From: Candidatus Eiseniibacteriota bacterium
GTDB taxonomy: Bacteria; Eisenbacteria; RBG-16-71-46
Assembly: GCA_016178725.1 (NCBI GenBank)
Contig: JACOSV010000018.1
Location: 29,518-93,517, forward strand
Reading direction: 5' to 3'
DNA length: 64,000 nt
Of the stretch, positions 63,760 to 64,000 are shown piece after piece. The notes under the pieces are model-generated. The model had not been told where the DNA came from. It made no database searches and saw only the letters and a program-made list of their open reading frames with translations. Each line of letters starts with the position of its first letter. The first letter of the stretch is position 1. Made by a program: the position numbers and the translations under genes.

Positions 63760-64000
63760 GTGATTCCACGATCCGCGCGCGCGCTGGCAATCGCGATGTC
63801 GCTCGTTCCCCTCACGGCGCTCGCCGCGCCGGTCGCGACCCTCGCCCCCGATCAGCTCCGCCCCGGCCAGAAGGCGGTCGTCAAGACCGTGTTCGAGGGC
63901 ACGAAGGTCGAAGACTTCGAGGCCGAGATCGTCGGTGTCGTCAAGGGCGGCCGCACCGAGGGCGACATGATCATCGCCCGCGCCACCAGCCCGCGCGTGA
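63760..64000 (+). CDS. SpoIVB-type S55 peptidase family protein (N-terminus only, truncated by window end)
   Basis: GTG frame open to window end: ...APVATLAPDQLRPGQKAVVKTVFEGTKVEDFEAEIVGVVKGGRTEGDMIIARATSPRV matches the S55 N-terminal pattern. Confidence 0.65.
   Translation, partial: MIPRSARALAIAMSLVPLTALAAPVATLAPDQLRPGQKAVVKTVFEGTKVEDFEAEIVGVVKGGRTEGDMIIARATSPRV

Overview
The window is a very GC-rich, densely coding chromosomal segment, probably from a diderm (Gram-negative-type) bacterium: it has a heptosyltransferase/GmhB, TolC-MacAB, TonB/ExbBD. I support about 60 CDSs and see no rRNA, tRNA, CRISPR array or mobile element. Blocks in order: (1) heptosyltransferase/GmhB-like genes, a DUF4388 protein and a TPR/zinc-ribbon membrane protein, asnS; (2) an operon of a PstS-like lipoprotein, TPR protein, two STAS proteins, TolQ/ExbB, two ExbD proteins and TonB, then a Yip1-like protein; (3) TolC-MacA-MacB with two permeases; (4) uvrA; (5) a threonine-to-glycine-to-C1 cluster (tdh, kbl, cupin, gcvT, gcvH, gcvPA, gcvPB); (6) a poorly characterised cassette of a MutL/GlmL-like ASKHA protein, a barrel-type protein and four membrane proteins (DUF6754-like), followed by lplA; (7) a Dpp/Opp-type peptide ABC transporter; (8) a compact bacterial microcompartment (BMC) locus with two BMC-H, one PduT-like BMC-T, three BMC-P and a CoA-acylating aldehyde dehydrogenase, but no recognisable signature enzyme; (9) HU, a 31-aa bS22/mS38-like ORF missed by the ORF track, an RNase R-like gene, PilZ; (10) aroA-cmk-plsC-rpsA, a SPOR-like protein, mutS, STAS, HEAT protein, an mmuM-metF fusion and the start of a SpoIVB-like S55 peptidase. 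The strongest candidates for undescribed biology are the minimal BMC locus, whose BMC-T has Ser at the PduT Fe-S cysteine position, and the MutL-like/barrel/DUF6754 cassette. All family calls come from reading translated motifs; no database search was run.
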